Shown here: in pieces, positions 31,676 through 43,289 of the stretch | Layout of the letters: each line of letters begins with the position of its first letter | How positions within the stretch are numbered: position 1 is the stretch's first letter | Position numbers and translations under genes: made by a program | Notes under the pieces: model-generated | Seen by the model: only the letters and a program-made list of their open reading frames with translations | Database searches by the model: none | Told to the model about the DNA's origin: nothing | Assembly (NCBI GenBank): GCA_964017185.1 | Contig: OZ024871.1 | Location: 64,236,866 to 64,300,865, forward strand | Reading direction: 5' to 3' | DNA: 64,000 nucleotides | From: Rugalucina vietnamica | Taxonomy: Eukaryota; Mollusca; Bivalvia; Lucinida; Lucinidae

Positions 31676-31962
31676 ATTGTTATCACATAGTTCATCCTTC
31701 TATTAAAATCTTCCAATAAATGTCTTGTAATGAGCCTGTGTGACAAAAAATACTTTAATGGTGACAAGTATGGCCTTTACACATTTACTCCTATTACATT
31801 CTTGGTTCTTGGAATTCTGTCGTGAGAAGTCTGAGATGACTGGCTGCAGGTCTTGCACAGGCCAGTCAGTAGCTGTACATTTCAGCCTTAATTCTTAATA
31901 AAGGCTTGTTGACAGCCTGAAGATTCCTTTCTGCAGAATATGACCAATATGTCTAGCTGACC

Positions 31963-32197
31963 CCGAGGTTAAAAAACTTTTTTCATGCTCAACTCAGCTG
32001 AGCATGAAATTTCAACTGCTCATAAATGCTGAAATTGTCAAAATTAGTGGAAAATTAAGGTTCAAACTTCCTAATCTAGTAATTTATCCTGCTCATAAAT
32101 GTTAAAATGCCAACTATTGTTGGCATTTTAACATTTATGAGCAGGATAAATTTTTGTCTCAGCTGAGTTGAGCATGAAAAAAGTTTTATAACCTCGG
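31963..32197. mobile_element. Palindromic MITE with 4-bp duplication GACC
   Basis: CCGAGGTTAAAAAACTTTTT..CATGCTCAACTCAGCTGAG at the left faces its complement at the right. GACC flanks both sides (31959-31962 and 32198-32201). A second, inner, perfect hairpin has 32-bp arms around TATT (about 32088-32155, TTTATCCTGCTCATAAATGT and complement). Confidence 0.75.
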
Positions 32198-32201
32198 GAC
32201 C

Positions 32202-33495
32202 AGATCAGCAATGAGATTCATTTTTTGTAAAGATCATCAATTTTTAAGAAATTTGCCAATTTTCCCTAAAAGGCACAAATTGTGAGGAGCTTTTTTATGA
32301 TTGCCCACAAAATATGTTTCACCAGGGACCATTAAAAGCAAAATTATATTTTTATTTAGCTCATTAGTGCCTACGGACTATATTGAGTATTCTGTTAACA
32401 GTTTCTGTCCATACAAAGACTATAAGCAACATCCTGCAGGTTCATTATCTGAAGAGCTGTGTACCAGAAAAAAATTTTCATGCCAAAACGTGGGCAGCCT
32501 AAGATCAGTCAAGCAATAATGGCTAAGCAGATCACTGTTTTTGTATTTGCGTCATAGACAGTACAATCCCTCTACTTACTTTGTATCCAAATTTTCAAGC
32601 CACATATATATGTTCTGTGGCTGTAATGCCCAACTTTTGCCTATTACTAGTCAGAAATCCTCTGTATAAGTTTTCTTGGAACACAACCCATGTATCTGGC
32701 TTCACTTGCTTCATTCATTGTGTTGCTTATTCCATTATCGGTCATGGTTATTCCTAATTCTGAAATATTAATTCCATATATGACAATGGTAATTGATTGA
32801 TAGAACAGTATCCATGGCCAACTATTGTTGCATGTTGTGATTTTGATGTTGAATTACAAACGCCAATATATTTTATAAATGGAAAAATGGAAAATAGAAT
32901 AGAAAATGGATATATTTTATAAAGTTATTCTGTCTTTCTTGTGGTTCTGAGAAAGAGGAATATGGCCATGATCAGGTGTGAAAACTGAGTGTTGTCTTTG
33001 TAATGTGTACACCTGAGTGTGGTTTTATATATAAAATTGTCATTTTTTGTCAGTTATATTTTTTATTTCCATTTTTTTAGCTGGTAGGTACTATAATGCA
33101 TGTTGATTGCATTCAACCATCATGTTACTTTTATGTAGTGGCCAGGTTATGATTGGTCATTTCCATTATGGACTAATTAAGGATCCTGCCTTGATAAGTT
33201 TTAATGTTGCATTTAAAACCTGTGTTATTGTGCACATATTTCCAGAAAAAAAAAGCAAAAAAAAAAAAGAAAAAAAAAAATAGACATGGTCTAAACAAAA
33301 GTTTCATAGGTCTTTTGAAAGGCTGGGCCCGAGTCTGCTTCAATGGTTACAATTTGGACATGTTACCAATCAAACTATTATGCCCAGTAAATTGATGACC
33401 AATATTCTTTGAAGTGACTGGTAACAAACTATCATATACATGTAATATGGCTGAATAGCTATAATTAGTTAGCTCCTACTTTCATTGTAAAAGGA
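32202..33495. other. No gene seen
   Basis: AT-rich sequence with an A-rich run at 33246-33281. No ORF or known repeat was recognised over 1.3 kb; it is one of the plainest parts of the window. Confidence 0.4.
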
Positions 33496-33497
33496 CT

Positions 33498-34070
33498 AGG
33501 GCATTTAACGCCTGATTTTGGCCTTGGATTTTGCTAAAAAATAAATTTTGGAATTGAGGCGAGAAAACTATTCCTTAAAACAGCCATACATCTCCTCTAT
33601 TAAAAACAAGAACAAGTACTTCATTTATCCTACAAGCGTTGCCATGGCAATGCCTAGAAGAACCATAGATAGAGCAAATTCTGCAGTTTTTGGTCTATTT
33701 TTGACCATTTCTGAACACATTTTTTAATTTTTAAGTGCCAGCCCACACGACGAACAAAATGATAGTTAGCATACAATATCTCTGGATGATACTTCATAAT
33801 TATTTCATAATAAGAAATTGTTCGTAGCGTGGGCCGGTAGTTGAAAATGATGTTGAATGGTGAAAAATAGACCCAAAATTGCAAAAAGTGGTATTTCTAT
33901 GCTTTTCGGAGCATTGCCATGGCAACATGTGTAATTTGATTGTGATAGTTGTGCTAGAGTTTATAAGCAGGGACCTATACCTGCTATTTGCATTACTTTT
34001 CTCCTCAAAATTCCAAAATTCAATTTTTTACCAATACATGAGGCAGAAATCAGGCCTTAAATCCCCTAGG
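33498..34070. mobile_element. TIR MITE of about 570 bp
   Basis: AGGGCATTTAACGCCTGATT..AATTTTGGAATTGAGGCGAGAAAA on the left faces a degenerate complement ending AAATCCCCT on the right, TIRs of about 75 bp. An inner inverted pair (GTTGCCATGGCAA near 33640 and 33915; GCCCACACGAC and GCGTGGGCC) continues the foldback. Target duplication not resolved. Confidence 0.65.
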
Positions 34071-34450
34071 CCTTTAGATTTTCGTAGTTCCTTAGTGCTT
34101 CTCTGAAACATATTGTTCTGATAAGTTTTATGTTAAAGTTAAAGAAAACTGTGTCAGAAGAATAATAATAATTCTCTGGCCACTGACTGTGCATATGAGT
34201 TTGGAATTGTGTTTACAAGAGTTTTATAAACACCAATATTCACGATTTTGTTGCCTGAGAGTTAAAAGTTGTCATAAGTAAAGATTACTATAATCCTTAA
34301 AAACTTTAAAAACACAAGAACACACTTCAAATTTGGAATATAAAATTCAAGAAATAAAAGCCACATAAAAATTTCTGAACTTGCTTTGCCAGAAGACTGC
34401 TACATGTAAGAGTAAAATGGTAAGGGGGACCAATGACTCAGCTGCAAGAC

Positions 34451-34735
34451 ATTACGAAAATTTGCCCAAGCAATAAACAGAAAAAAAAAATTGTGTAAAA
34501 ATTGAAAATTTCAATTAAAAAAAAAAAGATATTTTCTAAAATTTTTGCTCAAAACATTGATTGTAGGTAGACGTTAGAACCACCTCGGCGAAACGGTTCT
34601 AACGAGTACCCACAATCTGTTTTGGATCAAAAATCAGAAAAATAGGTACTGGTATTCCACTTTACACCCCAGTTTTATGATTTAAAAGTGGGGTTCAAGG
34701 GAGTATACATTTCACGGACATGTTCTCGTGATGCA
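34451..34735 (+). mobile_element. Hairpin MITE M2, copy 4
   Basis: ATTACGAAAATTTGCCCAAG to CGGACATGTTCTCGTGATG. The central hairpin is extended by GAACCACCTCGGCGAAACGG, the loop form seen in several copies. The stretch 34071-34450 before it holds nothing recognised. Confidence 0.85.
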
Positions 34736-35149
34736 TGGCAGGGCATGTTTCCAGATCTGTTCTCAAGTCAGATGCTCCATTTGTAGAAAGTATGGATTTT
34801 TCTGCCCTATAATGGTCAGTGTAAATATAAGGAAATGACCACACAGCTTAAGCCAGGCCGCTGTCTAGATCCCCTTAGAATAATGAGAAACAATTGGTTT
34901 CCATCAGTCAATATAATCTTTCACGATGTCTTTGGAGAAACAGCTGGGATATTTCTATGTGTCAGCTATGCTAGTGTCCAGCCTGAAAGCTGTTTCATAG
35001 CTTGCCTTGCTTACAAGGGTCATTCACCGCACTGACAACTTAGGTCATCCAGTAAAGAATGAAATTGAACATTTCATAGATGAAATAGCGGAATCATACA
35101 GTTGCTCAGAACTGCTATTCCCAGGCACTGCACTGAACTTATATAATCC

Positions 35150-35515
35150 TGGCTATTTAAACAGAATAGCTCCAGGTGGGACGTTGCAGAATGTGGCTTC
35201 CCTTTTAGGGCTATTCTGTTTGCTTAGAGAATTTTTCGAAAAATTGAATAAAATTTTTGAATCACTCCTGATTCACCTTAGATGAGAGTGGACTCATCCA
35301 AATGATAACAATGGGAAGTTCATTCATCATAAATGGGTTAACAAGTGGATTTTCCCATCATTATCAGTTGGGTGACTCCACTTTCATTTTTAGGGGTGTT
35401 AGGAGTGATTTTTAATTGTTATCTCATTTTTCGATGAAATTTCTCCAACCAAACAGAATAGCCCCAGATGGGACGCCGCATTCTGCGGTGTCACATCTGG
35501 GGCTAGTCTGTTTGC
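35150..35515. mobile_element. Foldback element with GGGGCTATTCTGTTTG repeats
   Basis: The words AAACAGAATAGC(T/C)CCAG and GGGCTA(T/G)TCTGTTTGC occur twice each, at about 35157-35225 and 35453-35515, as small hairpins. They are joined by an inverted pair (GAATCACTCCT near 35262 and AGGAGTGATTTTTAATTG near 35400). The whole may be one MITE with double hairpin ends. The 92-codon ORF here is an artefact. Confidence 0.5.
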
Positions 35516-36164
35516 CTATGTCCCATACAAAGGACGCAAGGCTAATATGAGTTAAGAAGTTGAAACGGACAAGCCTGAAAAGCTGATTAAACATATTGTC
35601 CCAACTCATCTATCAAAAGGACAGAGGCATGTCTTCTTAATAGAATTATTCTCAGCTCTTATTACTTTTGTCAACGAGGTTTGATGGCCTTGCTCGGGGC
35701 CTAATTGATGGGAGCAAAAATAGGCAAGAAAAAATCAATCGGAAACTAAAATCTAATGAGGCTGCAATTGATTTTGTTTGGACTTTATGGAAAAGCATTG
35801 ATTTTTAATTGAGAGGATATTTAAGACATTAATAAATAAATAAACAAAGACAGTATGTGGAGAAATCAATATAAATGACATCCGTGCTCAGGTCACGAAC
35901 ATTGAGAAATCAGGACATTGCAATCAGCAAGTTATTGTCTGCCTCCTGCTGTCTTGACCTCTGTTTCTGAGTGTCCAGAATCAAGAATTTGATTTTTCAA
36001 TTGCTTTAAATTTTTTATAAGTTTCAATTATCGCTCTGAAAATTGTACATGGTTCATAAAGTGTTACTTGTTTTTGTTTCTCTGCGTCTTCAAAAACTTT
36101 CACAGCCCTCAGTACCAAACCTTGTTGAAAAGTTATTGTCCTTGCAATTATATACACGTCTGGC
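35516..36164. other. No sure gene
   Basis: A 61-codon minus ORF (35981-36166) reads somewhat like protein (KVFEDAEKQKQVTLYEPC) but has no recognised family and no clear splice sites. Otherwise nothing. Confidence 0.3.
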
Positions 36165-36345
36165 ATTTGAGTGAGCAGCTATTTACCAACTGGGGGCCAC
36201 TCAGTTGCCCAAACCTAACTAAAACTATGAAAACATACATAAGGTGCAAACTGCACAAACTTCAACACCAAAACATAAAACAATTAGAACTACTACAGAA
36301 GTATTGCCTTGGAATGATCAGTAATATGAAATTGCTAGAGTTACT
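36165..36345 (+). repeat. Dispersed repeat family R1 copy
   Basis: GAGTGAGCAGCTATTTACCA, GGGGCCACTCAGTTGCC, then ATGAAAACATACATAAGG, and GAAGTATTGCCTTGGAATGA follow in family order. Confidence 0.75.
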
Positions 36346-36761
36346 GAGTAGAGTAGCTTTACAATAATTTGCAAATATACCAAAATTGCGACTGAAAATG
36401 TTACAATGTAAAATTGTCATCAAAGGTCTTCGTACAGGCCAAATTATTTTGTGCTATTTTTTTTATGTCATTTGAACGTTTGAACGAAACTAGTACGAAG
36501 CATTTCTCTGCTTGGCAACTTCAGTAATTCTATTACTTTCCCTAATTCTATTACATCATGTAGTTTCTTCATAGCCCCTGGTGATTTTTCTGTCAATAAG
36601 TAATTCTAAATGCCACTAATTATTTCTAGTTTTGGTATCTTTGGAAACTCTGTAATTCCCTCATTAATTGTGTAAAGACTGGTAAAGTTCTTTTCAATTT
36701 ATTGCTATCACACCAGCTATACAGCAACAACCAGTATGGCTGAGATACAGCGATTTTTTTT

Positions 36762-36993
36762 TTAAGCTATAAAATTTAAAAAGATTGTTGGAAAAATTTT
36801 GATATTTTAAATAATTTTGTTCAAAACATTGATTGTGGGTACACGTTAGAACCGCCTCAGCGAGTACCCACGATCTATGTTTTGGAGCGAAAATATGAAA
36901 AAATAGGTATACCCGGGCTGCATACCCCAGTTTTGCTATATAAAAGTGGGTATAAGGGCCCGGTATACATTACACGGACATGGTTTCATGATG
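36762..36993 (+). mobile_element. Hairpin MITE M2, copy 5
   Basis: Left end worn; the hairpin ACATTGATTGTGGGTACACG and its complement are short-looped, and the right end ACGGACATGGTTTCATGATG is clear. No gene in 36346-36761. Confidence 0.75.
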
Positions 36994-37249
36994 GAAATCA
37001 AATGAGTAAATACTGGTCTGGGAACAGCTATAGATATTATCCATGGTAATAAGTTGTTCCCACACAGGTAAGCTGGTATTTGTATCTAACAGCCTTATAT
37101 TTATTTAAGGTTGATGCTAGCTGGATGGCTTTCTTCTGGGATAAGGGCTTGTAATCTTGCTTTTCATGCTTGTTAATTATTACCTTTTGTGAAGTTTTGT
37201 GCTGTACATTCTTTCCTGCCTGGTGTCGTGGTTGGAGTTTAAAAATTAA

Positions 37250-37476
37250 TGAGCCGCTGCATGGGAAAAAAGCATAAGCAAAAACAAAGGCGCAGATCAG
37301 CTTCGCAGTAACTTCGAAGCTGATCAGCGCCTTTGTTTTCACTACAAGCATAGTACAATTCCTCTTCTTTCTAAATCCAAAATTTCCAGCCTCTAACCAT
37401 CTTCTCCGACTGTACAGGCCGGTTTGTGTCGGACCTGGTCGGAACCCAAATTGTTGTTTTTCTCATGCACAGGCTC
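37250..37476 (-). mobile_element. Hairpin MITE M1 copy
   Basis: TGAGCCGCTGCATGGGAAAA to CATGCACAGGCTC, with hairpin AGGCGCAGATCAGCTTCGCA near 37292 and its complement. Confidence 0.8.
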
Positions 37477-37883
37477 TTATTGTAACAATCTCTATAGATG
37501 CCTTCAGGTTCTGTTCTAACTTTTCTTACTTCATCTGTATTGGTTGTTCTCACCCATACTGTTTGTCTCTGGATATTCAGCGTGTTACTGGAAATGTCAA
37601 TAACAAGATGTTTTCCATGATTTTAAATTACCAGAGGAGATAAGAGGCATTTCTGTTTGATTGTGGTTTGTCACAGTTTCCCGATTTTCAGACTGATTTT
37701 ATGTAATAGGGAAAAAATTATATGTGCACGATGACTTGCAGCAGTGATGTATGTGCCCTAGCACCCGCAGTGTTATGTCCTTAAGCAAGGCAGATTACCT
37801 CCCCACGTTACTGGTTAATATCTAGGAAGCAATGGCTCCGTTCTGACATGACTGGAAAACGGTTGACTGGTTAAAATTCTGTA

Positions 37884-37923
<40 letters not shown>

Positions 37924-38050
37924 AAAAAATAAAAAATAAAGAAGAAAAAAAATACAAAAACTGCCTGTAAGCCCCTGTCTCACTGGAATGCGTCAATTGG
38001 AGACTAGTATGTGACTAGTTCGCGACTATTTCGCAAAATAGAAATCATGG
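37477..38050. repeat. Poly-A tract and fragment of repeat R6
   Basis: A run of more than 30 A lies at 37886-37920, followed by A-rich sequence. From 37967 the sequence CCTGTCTCACTGGAATGCG..TTGGAGACTAGT is the complement of 61480-61507 and is a fragment of the R6 family at 60890-61510. Confidence 0.6.
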
Positions 38051-38072
38051 CCCTTTATAAATATATTTCCAG

Positions 38073-38160
38073 AGTACAAGAGTCAGATGGTAATTTCTTT
38101 GAGAACTTCACTGCCCTGTCCTGGAGGCAAGAAAACAAAAGACTCAGGGCCACCAATGAG
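38073..38160 (+). CDS. Candidate internal exon, 88 bp, gene unknown
   Basis: A pyrimidine-containing acceptor (ATATATTTCCAG, ending 38072) is followed by 88 bp open in one frame and then by a good donor (GAG/GTAGGTGC at 38161). The exon starts with the last base of a codon and ends on a codon boundary. It encodes 29 residues with high-complexity, protein-like composition, including NFFENFTALSW and RQENKRLRATNE. It lies just after a poly-A tract and repeat fragment. I do not recognise the protein. It may be one exon of a plus-strand gene whose other exons lie outside the window, or a captured fragment. Confidence 0.4.
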
Positions 38161-39109
38161 GTAGGTGCATATAGTCAAAATAAGCATGGGATGCAATCTA
38201 GGCAGGTTTTAGTGGTAATTAATTTTGCTGCTTTATTGGATTTATACTGCAATATTTTTTTATTTTTTTTAAATATTAATTGAACTCTTTTTTCCTTAAA
38301 GTGTATACTATGGAGGTGATAAAATACTTTTCTTTCCTGCCCACATCATAAATTATGGGAACATTTTCTTAAATGCTAGTCATTTTGCATTTCTCATAAT
38401 TTTGATAAGATTTGCTGCTATTGGTCAACACTGCTGGTAAGTTTTGCCATGTATCCTCATGTATGTGGTTTCCACAATGTATTAGGTCAAATAGTCAGCA
38501 AAAATAAAGCACAGCAATCCATTCAAAAACTACAAAAATTTGATCTCAAAGTCTGCCTGTTTTGCAACCCTGGATGTCAAGTTTAGTTGTCATTGTGATT
38601 TGAATCCTGATCAATACTAGCGTTTTACTTTTTCATTGGCATCTGAGCCCCAGAGGCATACTGTGCTTACGTTCATTTATTTGCCTTTGAATTACAATTG
38701 CAGGTATTGCTGAATTGATCCGTGACTCCTGTATTTCTAGTCATATTGTTGGTTTGAATTTGAGTTTAAAATCCAGTTGTAATGGAGAGTGCCAGTAACA
38801 AAATGATATGATACCAGAAGGGGAGCAGGGTTGCCTAGGGGTAAGTGCCCCGCGAACTCCAGATGGAAATGTCTGGGTTGGCCGATTGTCTGGATTTGGG
38901 GGCAAGACAGCGTCTTATCGATGCAAGTCCTTTGATAGTTTGCTGAGATGTAATGTCTCTGAACAATTCAGCATATAGACTTACTTAGTTTTTGTCTATT
39001 AGTCATATAATTTATGTTGTCCCCAGATAGTTGGGATGGACACCTAACCCAGACATAAGACAATATTGAATCACATTTATACCCATAAATTATGGTTAAG
39101 AAGACATTT
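38161..39109. other. Intergenic or intronic; possible SINE head at 38822-38960
   Basis: GGTTGCCTAGGGGTAAGTG resembles a tRNA D-arm/A box, but the B box (GGGTTGGCCGATTG) is poor. Otherwise nothing was recognised. Confidence 0.3.
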
Positions 39110-39350
39110 GAGCCTTTAAATGAGAAAAATAACAATTTGGCGCTCCGACCAGGTCCGACTCAAACTGACCTGTGCAGTGACAGAAAAGAACTAGAATCTT
39201 GAAAATTTGGATATATGTAAAACGGAAATTGTATTATCCATGTAGTGAAAAGAAAGGTGCTGATCAGCTGTGCACTTACTGCACAGCTGATTTATGTCTT
39301 TGTTCTTGCCTAGGCATGTTGTTGGTTTTCTTATGCACATTCTTAATCGG
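39110..39350 (+). mobile_element. Hairpin MITE M1 copy, worn
   Basis: GCGCTCCGACCAGGTCCGAC, the hairpin GGTGCTGATCAGCTGTGCAC, and a decayed right end. The left TIR is lost. Confidence 0.65.
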
Positions 39351-40193
39351 CTTATCTTCCAAGAAGTCTAATAGATAAGATAACAAGAATTCTGAAACGG
39401 GGAAACATGTACTAGTGATCATAGATATGTATTAGGGCTTGCAAAGTAAAACTAAGAAATAAGATATAACATGAATAGATGACCCGCTCTTTTCCACTGA
39501 GGCTTGTTGTTCAGGTATTTTTCAATCCGTGAAAGAAGTAAATGTAAAGCTTTAGTAGACAAACAAAAATAAACAGTAATTACCTGTAATTTGTAACCAC
39601 ATCCCCTCACCTACAGGGAAGGGTGGGAATTATGACTTGTCAGTTTTCAGAGCCCTGGAATAAGCACCATACCCAAAGGACAAAATGAAGGTGAAAACCA
39701 TGCTTTTTGCCCTGTCCTTCGCAATTGAAAATCTCCCTGGGGTAAAAATCCTAATGACAAAACCCTGTCACTTCCCATGCACTGTGGAGACAATCAAATA
39801 GTAATTGCCCCACACTCCCCATCCTTCTCCATGTGTTTGTGAGTGTGGGGGGGGGTGCGGGGGAGGGGGCTATGGTTACAAAATTAATGATTGGTGCATC
39901 AACATAGAGATAACCAAGTACTATTCTAGCGCACAGGCACTTGTAGCATAAAAATATACCCTCACCCTTTCTATATATTTTTATGCTACAAGTGTCTGTG
40001 TTCCAGCGTCCTTGAACCATATAGGTAATATAACATCTTTTCATGTGGTATTGTTCAATGTTTATGAAGCCATGATGTGACCAGCTACTTTCTTACTTAG
40101 TGGAGTTACTTAGTGGAGTGCAGTGGCATAGCAGTAGAGTACAGGACTCCAGAGGAACAAAAAGCTCCCTGGTTAGATACCTATCTCTACTTC
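39351..40193. other. No gene; one hairpin and a tRNA-like patch
   Basis: At 39930-40006 a stem of about 28 bp (GGCACTTGTAGCATAAAAAT and complement) surrounds a loop of about 17 bases, probably a small MITE remnant. At 40110-40185 TGGCATAGCAGTAGAGTA and CCTGGTTAGATACC faintly resemble A and B boxes. A G-rich run GGGGGGGGTGCGGGGGAGGG lies at 39848. Confidence 0.4.
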
Positions 40194-40470
40194 ATTACGA
40201 CAACATGTCCATGCAATGTATAGAGATTTTTTAAGTTGTAAAATTGAAAGTTTTCAGTAGGAAATTTAAGATATTTTTCTTATTTTTGCTCAAAACATAG
40301 ATTATGGGTACACGTTAGAACCGCCTCGCCGAGGCGGTTCTAAGGAGTACCCACAATCTATGTTTTGGAGCAAAAATAAGAAAAATAGGTATACCTCTGC
40401 AAACCCCAGTTTTACTATATAAAAGTGGTGTTTAGGGGGTATTCATTGCACGGACATGTTTTCCTGATGT
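40194..40470 (+). mobile_element. Hairpin MITE M2, copy 6 (best-preserved hairpin)
   Basis: ATTACGACAACATGTCCATG at the left and CACGGACATGTTTTCCTGAT at the right form TIRs. The central palindrome is nearly perfect over about 90 bp, from AACATAGATTATGGGTACAC through GAACCGCCTCGCCGAGGCGG to GTACCCACAATCTATGTT. Confidence 0.9.
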
Positions 40471-40654
40471 TATTGTTTCCTTGGACCAGACGCTTTAAGA
40501 TCCCTGTAGTACTAGTACCCACCAAGTTTTGGTTCCATCCTGACATGACTATAAGATGTTGAGTGGGCGATAAAACCATAACACAAAGATGGTTAGTATG
40601 ACACAGCCGTAGGTCATGTTGGGCTCAACTTCTGCAAAAATTACAGCTTGAAAA

Positions 40655-41590
40655 CTGCCCAGGGCAATATCTGATCTTGTCTGATGGTTTGGCAGTCTAG
40701 TATAATATGTCTTTATGAAATATTTATACCATCTAGTGTTACATGTTGCCCACAATAACTGTTCATCAATACTGTTTTGATGTCTTACTTTGATAAAGAC
40801 AAAAAACTCCTACTACAAAACAGGCATTGAGTTGTCTCTCAAGTTGTTGATGTATTTTCCTACTAAAATTCCTGCCTAAAGATAAGGGCAGTGAGCAGTA
40901 AGGTTGCTCCCAGGACAATATCAGATCTGATGGTTTAGAAGTCTGGTGCAATATGTCTTCATGAAATATTAATACCATCTAGTGTTACATGTTGCCCGCA
41001 ATAACTGTTCATCAATACTGTTTTGATGTCTTACTCGCTAAAAACTAAAAACTATCCCCCTACAAAACAGGCATTGAGTTGTCTCTCAAGTTGTTGATGT
41101 ATTTTCCTACTAAAATTCCTGCCTAAAGATAAGGGCAGTGAGCAGTAAGGTTGCTCCCAGGACAATATCAGATCTGATGGTTTAGAAGTCTGGTGCAATA
41201 TGTCTTCATGAAATATTAATACCATCTAGTGTTACATGTTGCCCGCAATAACTATTCATCAATACTGTTTTGATGTCTTACTCGCTAAAAACTAAAAACT
41301 ATCCCCCTACAAAACAGGCATTGAGTTGTCTCTCAAGTTGTTGATGTATTTTCCTACTAAATTTCCTGCCTAAAGATAAGGGCAGTGAGCAGTAAGGTTG
41401 CTCCCAGGACAATATCAGATCTGATGGTTTAGAAGTCTGGTGCAATATGTCTTCATGAAATATTAATACCATCTGGTGTTACATGTTGTCCGCAATAACT
41501 GTTCATCAATACTGTTTTGATGTCTTACTTTGATAAAGACTAAAAACTCCTACTACAAAACAGGCATTGAGTTGTCATTCAGCTTGTTGA
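40655..41590 (+). repeat. Tandem array, four units of 246-247 bp
   Basis: The word AATATGTCTTCATGAAATAT starts units at 40704 (one change), 40950, 41197 and 41444. Units 2 and 3 differ by very few bases, so at least one duplication is recent. The unit contains TAAAGATAAGGGCAGTGAGC. No ORF runs through the units. Confidence 0.92.
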
Positions 41591-41594
41591 TGTA

Positions 41595-41682
41595 CATCAG
41601 GATAACATGTCTGTGCAGTAAATACCCCCATTAAACCCCAATTTTGTATACTGAAAATGGGGGGTTGTAGGGTATACTATTT
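41595..41682 (-). mobile_element. Hairpin MITE M2, copy 7, left part
   Basis: CATCAGGATAACATGTCTGT to GGGTATACTATTTT is the right end of M2 in minus orientation. It breaks off where R3 begins; the rest of the copy is at 43124-43284. Confidence 0.7.
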
Positions 41683-43123
41683 TTAGCTCAACTGAGCCGT
41701 TAGGCTCATAAGGTGAGCTTATAGCATACCCAAGCTCTGTCGTCTGTCGCAGTCGTTGTCGTTGTCATCGTTCACAATGTTCAAACATTTCCTCTGAAAC
41801 CCCTGGGCCAATCAAAGCCAAACTTCATATGGAGCATCCTTAGGAAGGCAAGCCAAAGTTTGTATAAATGGTCCAGGTCACATGACCCAGATGGCCACCA
41901 TGGCTATAAATAGCAATAGCCTTTAAAAATCTGCTTCTCAAGAAACACCAGATCGCGAAGGCCTATGATTTTGAAACTCTACAAAGCTCTACAAAGTTCA
42001 TATAAACCATGACCCTGGAATGACCTTGACCTATTTTATGGCAAGGTCAACATAGGTCGTCCATGTATTTGAATGGGGAAAATTGTAAAAATGTGATTTG
42101 AAGGGCAAAACTTGCAGGAAATGGGCAAATTGACAGAATAATTATGTTTAGTTTATGAAAAAAATTGGTCCCCAGGTCTGTCCTTGCCCTAGGGCTATAT
42201 ACATGTACAAAACCATAATATTCAAACTCTTCTTTGAAACCCCTTGGCCATGCAATCAAAGCCAAACTTCATGTGGAACATTGATAAGAAGGGGCAATTA
42301 AAGTTTGTGTAAATGGTCAAGGTCACATAACCATTATAAATAGCTATAATCTTTAAAAATCTTCATCTTCAGAACCCGAAAGCCTATGATTTTGAAACTT
42401 GACATGAAGCATCAGGCAATGGAGCTCTACAAAGTTTGTATAAATCATGACCCTGGGATGAACTTTACCTATTTTACGGCAAGGTCAACAAAGGTCGCCT
42501 ATGCATTTGAATTGGGAAAATTTTAAAAATGGGATTTGAAGGGCAAAACTTGAAGGATATGGGTAAATGAACTGGAGATTTAAGATTCTGAAAAGAATTG
42601 GGACCCCAGTTGTGGGTCTGTCCCTGCCCCGTGACATTATACATGTATATAACCATTATATTCAAAGGATCTTCTTCTCTAAAATCGTTTGGCCAATCAA
42701 AGTCAAATTTGATAGGAAGCATCTGTATTAGGGGGGAATGTGATAATAAAGAAACCAGGTCACATGACCAAGATGCGCCATGCCCATATATGGTAAAAAA
42801 ACCTTCAAACCCTTCAAACTCAAAAATCTTCTTTGCAGGAACTGCTGAAACTATTGCAACAAAACTCGATATGTAGCAATAGTCTAGAGTACTACAATTT
42901 ATGTATAAATCATGATCCTGTGATGACCTTGACAGATTTACCAGCAAGGTCAACATAGGTCACATATATAGAAAACTGTTAAAATGACACTGAAGGGAAA
43001 AACTTTCAGGAAATGGGCAAGTGGACAGAATGTTTATGAATTTGAAAAAAAAATTAACCCCAGTGGTTATTTTGACCCTGTCCTGGGGTTATATGTGTAT
43101 GACCTTTATAGTCAAACAAGTTT
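41683..43123 (+). mobile_element. Tandem-repeat element R3, splitting an M2 copy
   Basis: Opens TTAGCTCAACTGAGCCGTTA and AAGGTGAGCTTATAG, with degenerate units of about 450 bp (CCAGGTCACATGACC, TGACCTTGACCTATTTTA). It lacks the usual GGACCATTGGTCCTCTGG end. The 160-codon minus ORF at 42474-42956 and the plus ORF at 42598 run across repeat units and are not preserved in other copies. Confidence 0.75.
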
Positions 43124-43284
43124 ATTGGTATTGCACTAAAACATAGATTGTGGGTACTCGTTCTAACATGTACCCACAATCTATTATTGTTTTGAGCAAA
43201 AACAAGAAAAATATCAATATTTTTTCCAGTGAAAATATTTACAACCAAAAAATTTCCGTATATTTCATGGGTGAGTTTTCGTAA
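43124..43284 (-). mobile_element. Hairpin MITE M2, copy 7, right part
   Basis: Starts inside the family at TTGCACTAAAACATAGATTG, has the hairpin with GTACTCGTTCTAACATGTAC, and ends CATGGGTGAGTTTTCGTAAT. With 41595-41682 it makes one complete M2. Confidence 0.75.
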
Positions 43285-43289
43285 TGTTT

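Noticed and set aside
40655-41590. Regular repeats resembling a CRISPR array
   Set aside because: Units of 247 bp are repeated whole, without unique spacers, in an animal genome; it is an ordinary tandem array.
42474-42956. 160-codon minus ORF
   Set aside because: It runs across R3 tandem units; the frame is not kept in other R3 copies and no domain is seen.
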